A DNA stretch of 64,000 nucleotides from Chrysemys picta bellii (Eukaryota > Chordata > Testudines > Emydidae), in NCBI RefSeq assembly GCF_011386835.1, contig NC_088791.1, forward strand, positions 12,648,998 to 12,712,997. The letters are read 5' to 3'. Under the pieces are notes generated by a model that searched no databases, had not been told where the DNA came from, and worked only from the letters and a program-made list of their open reading frames with translations. Positions 10,239-22,238 of the stretch are shown piece after piece; within the stretch, counting starts at the first letter, position 1; every line of letters begins with the position of its first letter. The position numbers and the translations under genes are program-made.

Positions 10239-10868
10239 TTCATGGTACTATGTGTTCTTCGAGTGCTTGCTCATGTCCATTCCAATAGGTGTGTGCACGA
10301 TCGTCAGAAAGTGTTACCCTAGCGGTACCCATCAGGTCAGCTGTGGAGCCCCCTGGAGTGGCGCCTGCATGGCGGTGTATATAGGCCTCTGCCGACCCAC
10401 CGCCTGCTCAGTTCCTTCTTGCTGGAATACTCTGACAGAGGGGGAGGCAGGCAGGATTTGGAATGGACATGAGCAACACATCTCGAAGAACAACAGTTAC
10501 AAGATGGTAAGTAACCGTTTTTTCTTCTTCAAGTGCTTGCTCATGCCCATTCCAATAGGTGACTCCAAAGCAGTTTCCCCAGAGGGGGGGTTGGAGTTCA
10601 GAGTTGCTGAATGCAGGACTGCCCTGCCGAAGGCCGCATCGTTTCTCACCTGTTGAGCGATAGTGTAGATGGAAAACCACGCTGCTGCCTTGCATACCTC
10701 CTGAAGAGGGACTTGCATGTGGAATGCGGCGGAAGAAGCCTGCGCTTTTGTGGAGTGCGCCCTCAATGCCACAGCTGGGATCTTAGCCAGGTCGTAGCAC
10801 GTTCTGATGCAGGACATGATCCACGATGATACAGAATCATAGTTACGAGATGGTAAGTAACCGTTTTA
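10239..10868. mobile_element. Repeated unit with 'gcttgctcatgtccattcc' arms
   Basis: The motif 'tcttcgagtgcttgctcatg' begins at about 10256 and recurs as 'tcttcaagtgcttgctcatg' at about 10527. Its inverted form 'ggaatggacatgagcaac' followed by 'tctcgaagaac' lies at about 10460-10493. The block 'agatggtaagtaaccgttt' occurs at 10502-10521 and 10847-10866. Mixed direct and inverted copies suggest a composite or tandemly arranged transposon. Superfamily unknown. The 192-codon frame over it is a chance frame. Confidence 0.55.
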
Positions 10869-10869
10869 T

Positions 10870-12342
10870 AGTCTCAGTGCAGGATCAGGCCCTGAGACGG
10901 AGGGTGTGTGCACCATTGCCCTCTACTGGATGGAATGTCAGATCTGTTCAAGCATATGTGGTTTCGTTGCCCATGAAACACAAGTCTACAGAGGATACAA
11001 ACAGCTATACTAACAGATCTCCTGTAACTCACGTTGTACAACCCTGTGTTATTTGGAGAGGTTTAGCAGGTGACCTTGGAGCCACAGATTGGTTACACAG
11101 AGATAGGCTTGGAAGAATTAATTTTTTCTTGGTAAACGTTGATCAATGTCAATTTCACCATAAGCACACATACAAACTGTCGACCGTCATTAAATAATTA
11201 TCATCTAACCCTCCTATTGTCTGGCATCCCCCCAGCTTCCCACCACTGTGAACATTTAAATTGATAAAAACAAAAACAAAAATGCTTAAAACCCACAATT
11301 TTTGCACAACTGAAAATTTAAGTCAATAAAAATTGGAAAAAATGCATAAAAATAAGCCAATATTATCCACTGAAATGATAAAATAAAAAATCTAATTCTG
11401 TCAAGTCTACACATAAGTGAATGTGCAAGTGCTTCTTTGGGGCCTTGTTTGCTGAATTCAGGAATCAGTGCAGATGTTCCTTCTTTCTCTTCTGGGGCTA
11501 GAAGGCCAGCCGTATTTTCACCTGCACTGAATCCTACATTAAAGCCTTTTTCTCCAATAAAAATGCAACTGAAGCAATTGCAGAAAAGTAAACTGGCTAG
11601 AAACATAGGGACAAGTTCTGCTCTTCTTTGCATCCACACACATCCACACTAGCTGGACTAATGGAACCACTCCAGATTTACACCGGTGTAACAGAGAGCA
11701 AAGTTCGAACCAAAAGCTTCATCTGCAGAATGCACTTCTTTACTGCATCACTCTTCTGCATGCATCTTCCATGTGTAAAATACAAAGCTCCACTACCCCC
11801 TTAAACCAGAGAACATTCATTTCAAACAGTAGCTCCCAATTTGGAAATAAAAAGAAAAGTGAGCAAATGCAATTTTTAAAACAGAGTAAAAATCAACCAC
11901 TTGAATACGAAGGCTGCATTTATTCCTTGGACCTTACTGAGAGTCTTAGGAGGAATTTAAGGCTTACATAGGGTTCATAGCCACCAAAAATGTGTGCCAC
12001 GCACAAAAATAATTTCAGAGCTCCTTTCAACTCTTGCCCCTATACAACCTCACCTCACCGTTACCTCTTGTCTTATGTCCGTCCTAATCCCCCACTTGCT
12101 CCCTGTACTCCTCTTGACTTCCTTATTCATTATCTCCTTTTCCTGGGCAAAGGATTGTGGGACACACTGGTGAATTAAAGGCTGCAGACAACCACACACA
12201 AATAGGGCAGGTGAGCTGCTGAGGGCGGGTTGCTGGGCTAAATGGTGCAGGAAGATGTACATGGTATCCCTAAAGCCAGTTACCACAGTAGCCTTTCTCC
12301 CGTCTTAACTGTCAGCTCTAACAAAGGGACTTTGTTAGTGCA
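10870..12342. other. Intronic DNA; one 'ttacaccggtgtaac' scrap
   Basis: Mostly AT-rich unrecognised sequence. Near 11667-11705 'ccagatttacaccggtgtaa' is a fragment of the palindromic family seen at 24080-24177. Confidence 0.35.
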
Positions 12343-12857
12343 GGTAAGACCTCAGCCGGAGTATTGTGTCCGGTTCTGGGTGCCACATTTCAGGAAAGAT
12401 GTGGACAAATTGGAGAAAGTCCAGAGGAGAGCAACAAAAATGATTAAAGGTCTAGAAAATGTGACCTATTAGGAAAGATTGAGAAAATTGGGTTTGTTAA
12501 GTCTGCGGGGAAAAAAAGACTGAGGCGGGACATAACAACAGCTTTCAAGTACATAAAAAGCTGTCTCCAGGAGGAGGGTGAAAAATTGTTCTCCTTAACC
12601 TCAGAGGATAGGACAAGAAACAATGGGCTTAAACTGCAGCAAGGGAGGTTTAGGTTGGACATTAGGAAAAACTTCCTAATTGTCAGGGTAGTTAAGCACT
12701 TGAATAAATTGCCTAGGGAGTTATGGAATCTAAGTCACTGAAGGTTTTTAAGAACAGGTTAGACAAACACCTAACAGGAGTCCTGCCTTGAGTGCAGGGG
12801 AATGGACTAGATGACGTTTTGAGGTCCCTTCCAGTCCTACACTTCTATGATTCTATA
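12343..12857 (+). mobile_element. CR1 LINE, 5'-truncated, plus strand
   Basis: Encodes the degenerate C-terminal end of CR1 ORF2: PQPEYCVRFWVPHF, then KLEKVQRRATKMIKGLENVT, interrupted by a stop near 12470. It ends with the CR1 3' tail 'gaatggactagatgacg' and 'ttctatgattctata'. Antisense to SFMBT2. Confidence 0.92.
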
Positions 12858-12995
12858 TAAACACACTAGAGAGCTGGTAGCTAATTGGAAACTGTCATTG
12901 CAGCAGTGATGATAAAATGATAACAACAGAGGAGAAAAGACACAAGTGCTCCCATTAAAGGAACAGACTGTAACTCTAGGGCTGAAGAGCAACAC

Positions 12996-13211
12996 ATGCT
13001 GTGGTCGAGTGGTTAGACCATGGGCCTACGAGCCCATGTTCTATTCGTGCCAGTGACTCACTCTGTAATACAGCGTCAACCTATTAACCTCTCCATGCCT
13101 TAGTTTAGCTATTTGTATGATGGGGATAATATTTATCTAGCTCACAAGGGAGTTACGAGACTATGTTTGCAATCCCATGAAATCCTTGTGTCGAAAGAGC
13201 TATATTCAGTA
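12996..13211 (+). mobile_element. tRNA-derived SINE, old
   Basis: Head 'gctgtggtcgagtggttaga', B-box-like 'gttctattc', body 'cctctccatgccttagttt' and 'gggataatatttatct', and a decayed tail near 'agctatatt'. Same family as 15124-15345 and 32425-32640. Confidence 0.75.
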
Positions 13212-13712
13212 AGACCAGGTATTACTACAATATTGCCAGCTCTTGGGAGTTTCATGATCGTTGGTGCTTTTTTGAAAGCCATGGCTCCTGGAGTCATGGG
13301 AGTACATGAGGATCCTGGTTTTTTCTTTTTCTTAAAAATAATTGTCTAGCTCTAGAGAAAACCCCGAAGCCTACTGGCTCAAAAACTAGTGGGCCAATAA
13401 AAAGATTCCAAATGTTTGTTTAAAAACTCGTATTTCTTATGATTGGGGAGAGGCAGGGTGGGCTGTCTCAGTCTTTTTGAATGCTTGGGAGTGGCAATCT
13501 AAGTGATTATTATTCTCCTCCAACAGTCACAGGATCCATACTGTGCTGTTGGTTTCCAGTATCAGCATGTGGGTCAACAATAGCTTCTTTTGGCATCAGC
13601 AGTACTGTACAGGAGGCAAATCGACAATTTCTTCCATTAGACTCTCTTATCTGCCTAGGTTCCATTCCAAAGCTTTGTCCTTGAAAGAACAAAAACAACC
13701 AGCCTAGAGGCA

Positions 13713-14130
13713 ATGATGATCAAAGCTCAGGTTAAGCGGATGGGTCATGTGATCAGAACGGGTGGTGATAGACTCCTGAAAAAAGTCCTCCAGGGTGAGC
13801 TGAAACTCGGAAAGCACAAGAAGAACAGTCAATGTAAACACTTCAAAGACACGCATAAGCAAAACTTCAGCTCATGTGGTGCACTGATAACTTGGAAGAC
13901 ACAGCCAAAGACAGATCTGAACGGAGGACCACTACCGATAACAGTTGTGTAACACTTTGAGAAAGACAGATGCGACAGATTGATTGAAAAAAGGATCAAG
14001 CGTCATGCCAAATCTTCAATGGAATCCTAAACTTTCATATATGACGCTTGTTTGCAGTCTTGCTCTGCACAGATTGGACAATACAGCCGCAAGAGAACAC
14101 ACACGATGCCGTGACATCATTGCTGGATAC
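13713..14130 (+). mobile_element. Non-LTR retrotransposon ORF2 C-terminal fragment, clade uncertain
   Basis: The plus frame at 13719-13940 reads KRMGHVIRTGGDRLLKKVL, then KDTHKQNFSSCG and TWKTQPKTD. This follows the pattern 'W.GHV.RM.D.R.PK..LYGEL', a C-terminal region common in several LINE clades. After a break, 14045-14110 reads ACLQSCSAQIGQYSRKRTH, a decayed C-x3-C...H-type segment that usually follows. Stops and frame changes show it is dead. Confidence 0.65.
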
Positions 14131-15123
14131 GATGGACAGCTGTAAGGGTACCTCTGTCCATTGCTTCCCTCCTCGATTCTCAAAAATACTTTCTGTGCCA
14201 TAATAAATGGGGGAAACATTTCCATAAATATCGCGTGGGGTCATTGTATTAAACGGATGTGCAATTTACCAGCACGACAATCGTTCATTTGGAGGTTACT
14301 GTAAATCCCACTCTCTTTATTACACACACCGTTCATCTGCATCCCTGCACGAGGACACTCTTTCACAATAAAAGAAGTAATCCACTGAGGATGTGTAGTA
14401 GAGCTCCCAAATTTGCAAACGTCATTCACAAAGAAAGAGCACGTTGATATTTACATGGACAGACATTGCTGAAGGAGCAGGGAAATGTGTTATTTTTGCT
14501 TCAGCTGATAATCCGCTTTAGAGTAACTACAGCAGTAGCAAGTGAGGGGCTCCCCTGATGGCGGTGTGATGAGACACAAGCTGGATAGAAATGGGAAGGG
14601 AACCACGGAGAGGAAGAAAGTTGTAGCTATGTTACCTGCATAGTGCATATATTGTTCCCTGAGCCTGCACCAGGCCCTTAGTGTGACCTTCCTGGGAACA
14701 GAGCGGGTTGGAAGTTGGAAGGAAGGCAGCTCTATACAGCATGCCAGACTCAGCCAAGAGATTTCCTGGCATACCAAGAGATTTCCTGGCAGGAAGCAGT
14801 TGAATCAGCATTAGCTCCCTCCCACCCTTTATCATCCCTCAAAGTGGGGGTTGAGGCTCGGGAAGGGAAGCTGGGGAGCACGGCATAAGGACAGGCTTCC
14901 TATGTGAGCAGCCCAAGATCCACAAGGAGAGTGTGGTTTCCCCATAGAGCCTCAGGCTCATGAGATTTCCAGGATTCATCTCCTGTGCGAATCCAATGGC
15001 CCCGTTTGAGAAATCCAAGTTCCGCATTCAATAGGGTTCACACCAAGAGCAGAGCACTTAGCCACGATCTTTAACTATCTTAATAAAACAGCATCTTAAA
15101 CTCTACCTATTCCAAGGAAGAAA
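14131..15123. other. Intronic DNA with a short tandem duplication
   Basis: No gene seen. An 18-base block (ccaagagatttcctggca) is exactly duplicated at 14754-14771 and 14774-14791, a recent small duplication. Confidence 0.5.
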
Positions 15124-15345
15124 TGCTGTGGTCTAGTGATTAGAGCACAGGCTGTAGGCTGAGGCTATGTGGGATCTAATCCTAGCTCGGGGCAAGTCAT
15201 TCCACCTGATCCAAACGCCAGTGAAGACAATGGATAGACTAGACCAGGCCCTAAGCTTCCTTGTGTCTCAGTCTCCCAGTCTGTGAAATGGTGATAGCAA
15301 TATTGAAACACCTTTATAAAGTGCTTTGGGACCTGTGGATGAACT
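15124..15345 (+). mobile_element. tRNA-derived SINE with small internal insertion
   Basis: Head 'tgctgtggtctagtgattag' and 'gagcacagg'; body 'gggcaagtcattccacct'; then about 40 unrelated bases; then 'tgtctcagtctcccagtctg' and tail 'aaagtgctttgggacc'. Confidence 0.75.
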
Positions 15346-15447
15346 GTTTGTGTTACGATGCACTCAGGTCTCCAGTTAACTGTTCCGGTTTGAAACGGTC
15401 AACTGTCCCTGGGATTCTAACAACCCAAAGGGGCAATAACATAATTC

Positions 15448-15957
15448 AAGATGGTTGGGAACTGGAAAATTCTGTTCTGCAGGAAAATTGTAACATTTTG
15501 GAGGGGAAAAAAATATTCCCAATCAAAGTGAAAAGATGATATTTTGAAGTTTCTGGCAAAACAAAATATTCCAAAAAAATTCGATTCGGGATTCTTGAAC
15601 TATTTCATTTTGATGGGGAAACGCATTGTTTCAATAAGGTAAAAATCTTTTTATTTCATCTTTGTCATTTTGATTCATTTTGTTTCCACTTTTAAATTAT
15701 ATTTATACATACATAAATACTATAATAAAATTAATCTTTTAACGTAAAGTCAAAAAGATAAAGTCAAAATGAAATGTTTGAATGTTCTCCAAACAAATGG
15801 ATTTGTGTCCACTTTTTCCCCATCAAATGGTTCATTTCCACTTTTCCCTGTTGAAAATGTCAAATGCAACACCTTCCCACAAAACAATTAAATTTTGATG
15901 AAACAACAGTTTTTCTGTTGAAAAAAGGAAGAGTTGAAAAAACTTCAACTGGCTCTA
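15448..15957. mobile_element. Inverted-repeat element, 'ggttggga' family
   Basis: Left end agatggttgggaactgg, right end cttcaactggctcta, with an interior dominated by 'attttgatgaaac'-type AT-rich sequence. Related by its ends to 819-1065; about twice as long. Confidence 0.45.
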
Positions 15958-16070
15958 CAAATAATGCCCTTGTGAATTAAATCCCAGCTAGGGCATAACA
16001 TTTTTTTATTTTAGTGTATTTATAAATCATCCCCTAGTGGTTGTGGTCTCAGCTGATGGCTTGATTTGGA

Positions 16071-16347
16071 GAAAGGGTGATTTTGTGGTTAAGAGATTGG
16101 ACTGAGACTTGGATGATGCAAATTCAATTCACAACTCTGCCACCAACTTCCCTTAGTCTCAATTGTGACTCAGTTCTCCAGGTGAAAAACAGGGATCATT
16201 TGTCTAGCTTGTCTCTTTAGATTGTAAATTCGTCAGGGCAGGAAATGTGTCTTATGATATTTTTGTTCAACGCCTAACACAACAAGGCCTTGATCTTGGC
16301 TGGTGCCTTTAGGTGCTACTGCAACACAAATAATAAAAATAAAAAAA
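16071..16347 (+). mobile_element. SINE with 'gtaaattcgtcagggcagg' type tail
   Basis: Head 'ttgtggttaagagattggac', body 'tgtgactcagttctccagg', then 'tagattgtaaattcgtcagg', 'gcctaacacaacaaggcctt' and a final 'acacaaataataaaaat'. Tail relatives: 34648, 48236, 51500 and (reverse) 62654. Confidence 0.75.
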
Positions 16348-16835
16348 ATTAAGTTTCAAAGATGGTCACTTTCAAACAAGAAAAAACTAAATTTATACAG
16401 AAGCGGTTTAATAACATTTTGCAAATGAAAAGGATTGTTCATTGTGGGTTCTTCAGTGGGAATCCTGAAAAAAAGCCAAATGCGCATTACTAAAGTACAC
16501 ATCTTGAAAATGGCCAAAATGGCTCGGTTAGTCCACAGATTAAGTTTTGAACTGAGTGGTTTTGTATTTTCACAAAATTCCAAAAGCGTGCTGTAAAAAA
16601 ACAGCATGATTGCTTGTTTAACCAACTGCTTCATGATCTGGGCCATAAACAAAGAGGTGTGTGACTCAACTTCAGATCACACGATCAGCTCTTTCTACAG
16701 AACTCTCCTGAAGAAGGCAAAACACCTGACGAAAACATTAAATGCTGTATTTTCACTGAAAGCAAAGGTTTTAAATAAACGTACATCAAAGACTACGTGA
16801 GCATTCAAAAATATATATCTGAATTGGCCATACTT

Positions 16836-17077
16836 TATATTAAGGTTCCATAATATATGATTTATAAAGGATTAATAATAGTTGTTTGAAGCATATTATA
16901 AATGAGAATAATGTGTGTTATAGTTATAAACACATCGGTAGAAGGTGTTATATATCGGTGATTAGAGAACATGATTCTACTGAAGTATTGGACTCAATAA
17001 TAATCTATAACAATTGATTACCCATTTATTAAAACACCGATTAATTATTAACCCTTTATAAATGAAACCTTAATATA
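16836..17077. mobile_element. AT-rich MITE with 'tatattaaggtt' inverted repeats
   Basis: Left end tatattaaggttccat with 'atttataaagg' just inside; right end 'ccctttataaatgaaacctt' then 'aatata'. The inverted repeats span about 33 bases. TA at the borders fits a TA target. No coding capacity. Confidence 0.7.
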
Positions 17078-17392
17078 CAATATAAACCTCAAATTAATCT
17101 TCTTTTATTTAGACCATCAAAATAAAACAGATGTCATATAATAAGTATGTTGTGTGATTTTTATCATGTCTTCAAGATTGATAGCTGTATCTCTACCTTT
17201 TAGGCTACCACAAATACACTGATAAGGGGTTTGGGAAAGAAGTAGTCACACTGTCATTTTAAGTGATTAAATGGTTGACAATTTTCTGACAGAACATTTT
17301 TCCACTGCAAAATGCCTCGAAATTGACACATTTGGCGAGAGCTGCCCAGTTTCCTACCAGCCCGTGGGCAGTTGCAGAGACAGGACCATGGG

Positions 17393-17787
17393 GGTATGTC
17401 TACATTGCATTGTAAATACGGGTTTGCGGGACCCAAGCTCAGGGTTTCTTAGCCCATGCATGAGCATCCACACTGCATGGTAAACCTGGGTTTACAATTG
17501 CTGGACCTGCGTCTCACAACCGCGCTCACGCATCCATATTGCACTACACAGACCTTCTGACTCAGGTCTGCGGCATGAGCTGTGTCTACACTGCAGAATG
17601 ACAGGGATTGGATCAGAGTCACAGTGGGACTTGGGCTTGGACCCCACCCCTCCCCAGGTTGGTCATAAGACCCAGGTCCTAAGTGCTTGCTGATCTGAGT
17701 CAGAAAGATTTGTGTCTGGACAGTAGTGGGGGTTGGGCTCAAACCTGAGACTGACCCTGGGTTTACAATGCAGTGTAGACATACTCT
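17393..17787. mobile_element. 'gggtatgtctac' inverted-repeat element
   Basis: Starts ggggtatgtctacattgcat and ends caatgcagtgtagacatact. Internal blocks 'acactgcatggtaaacctgg' and 'gtgtctacactgcag' repeat the end wording, so this may be two copies fused. Confidence 0.55.
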
Positions 17788-17825
17788 GAAAGACTTAGGA
17801 CCCCTGGCTTGAGCAGGGGTTCTCT

Positions 17826-18114
17826 GGGTATGTCTAAACTGCCAACAAAATAAACTCCACAGCACCAAGTCTCAGAGCCTGGGTCAACTGATTCGGGCTT
17901 GTGATATGGGGCTAAAAATAGCCATGCAGACATCCCACTTGGGATCTGAAACCCGGCGAGGGAGTTGGGTCTCAGACCCAGAGCAGGAATATCTACAGTG
18001 CCATTTTTAGCCTCGGAGCGTGAGCCTGGGCTCTGAGACTTTCTGCTGCACGTTTGTTTTGGGGTTGTTGGTTTTTTTTGTTTGTTTGTTTTTTGCAGTG
18101 CAGATGTACCCTTA
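17826..18114. mobile_element. Second 'gggtatgtcta' element, palindromic interior
   Basis: Begins gggtatgtctaaactgcc and ends gcagtgcagatgtaccctt. Inner arms 'ctcagagcctgggtcaact' and 'gagcctgggctctgagac' plus 'gctaaaaatagccatgc' and 'tgccatttttagcc' show a fold-back layout. Confidence 0.6.
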
Positions 18115-20160
18115 GGCTCACAGCTTCTAGGTAACCTTCCAGGCAGGTAGTCGGAACCCCGGCAGCTCAGGGAATCTTGTCCGTTTTGTTTCGAAAAATA
18201 CTCAAAACAAAAAGGTCATTGCAATTTTTTTTTAAACAAAACTTTCAGACGCCTCCCATTCCATGGGAAATTTCAAAATTGTGAGTTTTTGTTCCAGTAC
18301 ACAACAAATCCTTGGTTTTAATTTCAGAATTTCCCACAGAATGGGAATTCTGGCTTTCAAGAGCCCTAATGAAGGCCCCAGTTCAGGAAAGCCCTGAGGC
18401 ACATACTTAAGTCTATTTCTATTCAGAACATCACTTACACAAGTGCTAGAAGTCAGTCATGCTTAAGTGCTGTCTCCAACTGAGATGCTTTTTGAATCGG
18501 GGTTATAATTCTTATACTGACCAAGCTGGGCCTATGGCCTTGTTTGCAAAGCTGTAGAGGTAAATCCCCATGCATCTATCGCACTATAGATCTACGACAC
18601 ATTTATGACACTATGTGCATTAATAATAGATACCCTTTGAGCCAGATGAGATTCTGTCCTCTTTGTAATTGTGACAATATGCAATTACATAAACAGGTAC
18701 ACCTTGTTCTAATCCTAACAATTCTCAAAAAGTCTTACAATCTTACCATAAATGTTGTCATTAGAGCTGTTAAATAACTATCTGGCCAAATTGTCTCCTA
18801 TGCCAAAAAGGACCCTCAAAGGAGCTGGATCACATAAGAGAATCTGGTCCATTGTTCACAAGAGATCTTATTTCTTAACACCCTTTAATTCACCCACTGT
18901 TACTTGCTGACAATTCTTCTCAGCCTTCTCTTCCTCTTTCTCCTGTCCTCAGTAACCTTGTGATTATTGTAATAAGATTGTTAGTGATTCTGAGGGTCCA
19001 ACCACTCTTATTTCTTAATTGAGTCTCTGCACAGTGTACATGCATCTCTCTATGGCACATGTGAGAGCCATTAACTCCATGCTATACCCCTATGGAGCAT
19101 AGCTGGAGAGTGTCTCACTTCATCTAACAAGAAACATCTTGTTCAAAGGTCACTGTCAGATATCACTGCTGTGTTTGCTCTTCCTAGGCTCAACGGTTAG
19201 CTGGAAAGATATCATAGAAGCAAACTCTTATTGAGCGGCCACTGCTATGGCTTTCTATTTACATCCAGGTTTGGAACAGCAATTCTGCTCATAAATCCAT
19301 GGTATGGCTGAAATCCATGTGCCACTAACCCATATCCGTCTGTTTTGATTGGCTGAATGGGGATCAACCCACCCATCCCACCAATTCCTGAAGCACAAGC
19401 AGCAATAAATGGTCTGCCTTCCAATGGCGGTGCTGAATGACTTCCCCTCCATTAAAGTCCATCTCCTACTTCATTGTTTAAAAAAATAAATCAAATAAAA
19501 TACAGAGGAGAGGAATTCAGCATGGAGAAAATAGCTTTGCTTTGTCTACGCTGCATTACATATACATCGCAATCAGATCGGGCAGATAAAATACAGACGC
19601 ACATTTATCTGCTCTGTTTACGTTTGTCCCAGTCCCTTCCCCGAGCCTGTAAAAATTCACACAATAGCGAGTGGCGCTGGACAGCTGGAGAATTCCTGAA
19701 GTGAAACACCTGAAGCAGGGAAATCAGGAGACTTAAACAGCTATGAGCTACTGCTCTATTACATAAGCAAATTGGAGATAACTGTAGTGGCTAGACTGGA
19801 CTGTCACACTAGGGAGAATATAGAGATGCCCACAGAGGACAAGTTTAGGCAGAGTGCCTCTGGGGCCTCTGTGACTGTGCCCAACTGCAGAGGGCACAGG
19901 GGTGCATAAGGTTACAAGGATCCCCTGGGTCTGGTATCCACATACTAGTTTGCCAAGGCCTGTCATGCAAGGTCTTTACTGAAAGCCTGTGTCCCTGGTC
20001 TCCACAATCATCGCGAACGTATGGATGCAGAATGTGCAAGGAGGGCTGCATATATACTGAAAAATTGTTCTTAAGGTTTATGGCTTGGGGCTGGTCACCA
20101 AAAGGTGTGAAGCAGGTTTCTTTCAGGCAAGAGACATCTATCGGTCTATCTATCTGTATA
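18115..20160. other. Intronic DNA, mostly unrecognised
   Basis: About 18190-18330 resembles the AT-rich interior of the 'ggttggga' elements (aaaatactcaaaacaaaaag). The rest, including 19150-19460, lacks recognisable repeat ends and exon signals. Confidence 0.35.
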
Positions 20161-20716
20161 CAGTAAAAGCTGTTTTATCTGGCATGTTGGGGGAATGGTG
20201 GGTGCTGGTAAGTGGAAAATGCCGGTTAACTAAGAGGGAGGGAGTTTGGGCGCAGGAGGGGTGAAGGGCTGGAAGTTGGGGTGCCGGATCTGGGGGGCAC
20301 TCACCTCAGGCGGTTCCCCACAAGCAGTGACCTGTCCCGGCTGCTCCTAGGTGGAGGCACAGCAGGTGGCTCTGCGCGCTGCCCCTGCGGTTCCCAGCCA
20401 ATGGGAACTGTGTTGCTAGCTCTCGGGGCAGGGGTAGCTCGCAGAGCCGCCTACTGTGTCTCGCCTAGGAGCAGCCGGGACAGGTCGCTGCTTGCGGGGA
20501 GATGCCTGAGGTGAGCGGCCCCGGATCCAGCACCCCAAACCCCCTCCTGCACTCAAACTCCCTCCCAGAGCCCACGCTCCACACTCCCTCCCGTACCCCA
20601 ACCCCCTGCCAGCCCCGCACCAACCAGACTATACACCAGAATTTCAATGAAGATCAGAAATGCCGGTTTCTAGAGCTTTCTGGTTGGTGAAGTGCTGGAT
20701 AAAACAGCTTTTACTG
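20161..20716. mobile_element. Non-autonomous pogo/Tigger-like element
   Basis: Terminal inverted repeats CAGTAAAAGCTGTTTTATC and GATAAAACAGCTTTTACTG flank the element, each next to a TA dinucleotide (20159-20160 and 20717-20718). The interior is a GC-rich fold-back: 'gacctgtcccggctgctcct' pairs with 'ggagcagccgggacaggtc'. Chance frames in the GC-rich arms are not genes. Confidence 0.85.
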
Positions 20717-21077
20717 TACTGAGTATTGTATACTTCACTATGAATGCCTACTTCCAGTCTGAGCAAAATGCTAATCAAGTGATTGCAAAATCTCCGGGGG
20801 AGATTAGAGACAGGACAACACAAGCAATGGGGGTTCTCCTGTTTGCAAGTGAAGACAATGGGTTTGGGGGACTATAACTCTAGGTACAAAGCTCTAATCG
20901 GCATCTTTCACCTAGGCGTAAGCCGACAGCGGGCTTGCTTCATGAACAGAAGATCACAGCCAGGCCTGGCTGTAATACACTGGAAGGGTTTGGGGTGAGC
21001 TTTTGCTCTGCAGGACACGACAGTGTCTTGTTAATTAAGTTTAGACTCTAGTGTGCGTGTTGCGATTTTATTTTATA

Positions 21078-21261
21078 GGTCATAGAATATCAAGGTTGGA
21101 AGGGATCTCAAGAGGTCATCTAGTCCAACCCCCTGCTCAAAGCAGGACCAATCCCCAACTAAATCATCCCAGCCAGGGCTTTGTCAAGCCGGGCCTTAAA
21201 AACCTCCAAGGAAGGAGATTCCACCACCTCCCACGGTAACCCATTCCAGTGCTTCACTCTT
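21078..21261 (-). mobile_element. CR1 LINE 3' fragment, minus strand
   Basis: 'catagaatatcaaggttgga', 'catctagtccaaccccctgc', 'aaacctccaaggaaggagat' and 'ccattccagtgcttcac' are the complement of the CR1 ORF2 end and 3' UTR. Low divergence. Confidence 0.95.
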
Positions 21262-21783
21262 GGTTTCCACTATTTCCGTGTGCTATTACTTAAATCTCTG
21301 TCCTTTGTTAAATAAACCGGCACGTGCTTTCTCTGCAAACAAATCTAAGTGCTGTGTGTGAAGTGGAGGTGGGTTCTCCGGTGTAACGGGGGAGCCGAGG
21401 ACCTGGGAATTCTGTCAGCATCCAGTGGATCAGGGGCTGGGCATGCCACGGAAATGCACAGAGGACTCGGTGTGGCTGGGTGCCTATCATTAACCTGTAA
21501 AGAGGGGTCTAGAGGGCAATGCTTGTGTTACCAGAGGATGGTGGTGTTGGGGAGCTGACCCAGAGCAGCCTCAGACGAGGTTTCCTCCTGCCAAGGGCAG
21601 GGGGTAGCAAGGCGCCTCACAACCCTGGGCACCCCCAGTCACTGCCTAAAGGAGATGCCTTTAATGTCTTGCCAGATGGAGCCTAAGGGGAAGCTGGCTA
21701 TGACCAAACCTCTACCACATCAATGATGCCTTTGGTTCTAGGGAACACTCTATGCCAGCTTTTCTGGAGGAGAAGGATAGCTA

Positions 21784-21999
21784 TATGGCTAAGGCCCTAA
21801 ACAAGGCCTTGTGAGATTGTGGGGTCAGTTCCAGGCTCTGTCCCAGGCTTCCTGAGCAAGTGACTTGTTCTCTCTGTGCCTCAACCCAGGGATAATAATC
21901 CTTTGTTTTCCCCACCCTTTGTCTGTGGGAATTGTGAGCTCCTCCGGGCAGGAGTGGTCTCTTATTATGTGTATGTCCAGTGCCTTGTACAACAGAGCC
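21784..21999 (+). mobile_element. tRNA-derived SINE, diverged
   Basis: 'ggggtcagttccaggctctg', 'gagcaagtgacttgttctct', 'ctgtgcctcaacccagggat' and the tail 'gggaattgtgagctcctccg' with 'cagtgccttgtacaacag' follow the order of the local SINE family. Confidence 0.7.
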
Positions 22000-22015
22000 A
22001 GGATTGCCTTTACGT

Positions 22016-22238
22016 CAGGGGTTCTCAAACCGGGGTCGGGACCCCTCAGGGGGTCGCAAGGTTATTACATGGGGGGGTCACGAGCTGTCAATCTCCACCC
22101 CAAACCCCACTTTGCCTCCAGTATTTATAATGGTGTTAAATATATTAAAAAAGGTGGTTTTAATTTATAAGGGGGGGTCGCGCTCAGAGACTTGCTATGT
22201 GAAAGGGGTCACCCGTACAAAAAGTTTGAGAGCCACTG
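22016..22238. mobile_element. Non-autonomous hAT element, 'caggggttctcaaac' ends
   Basis: Ends CAGGGGTTCTCAAACC and AGTTTGAGAGCCACTG are inverted repeats with hAT-like CAG...CTG termini. The centre is 'gggggtcgcaaggttattac' and an AT-rich block. No 8-bp duplication can be matched, so one flank may have changed. Confidence 0.8.

Noticed and set aside
10078..10656. 192-codon plus-strand frame
   Set aside because: It spans a composite repeat with repeated blocks and has no recognisable domain or codon bias.
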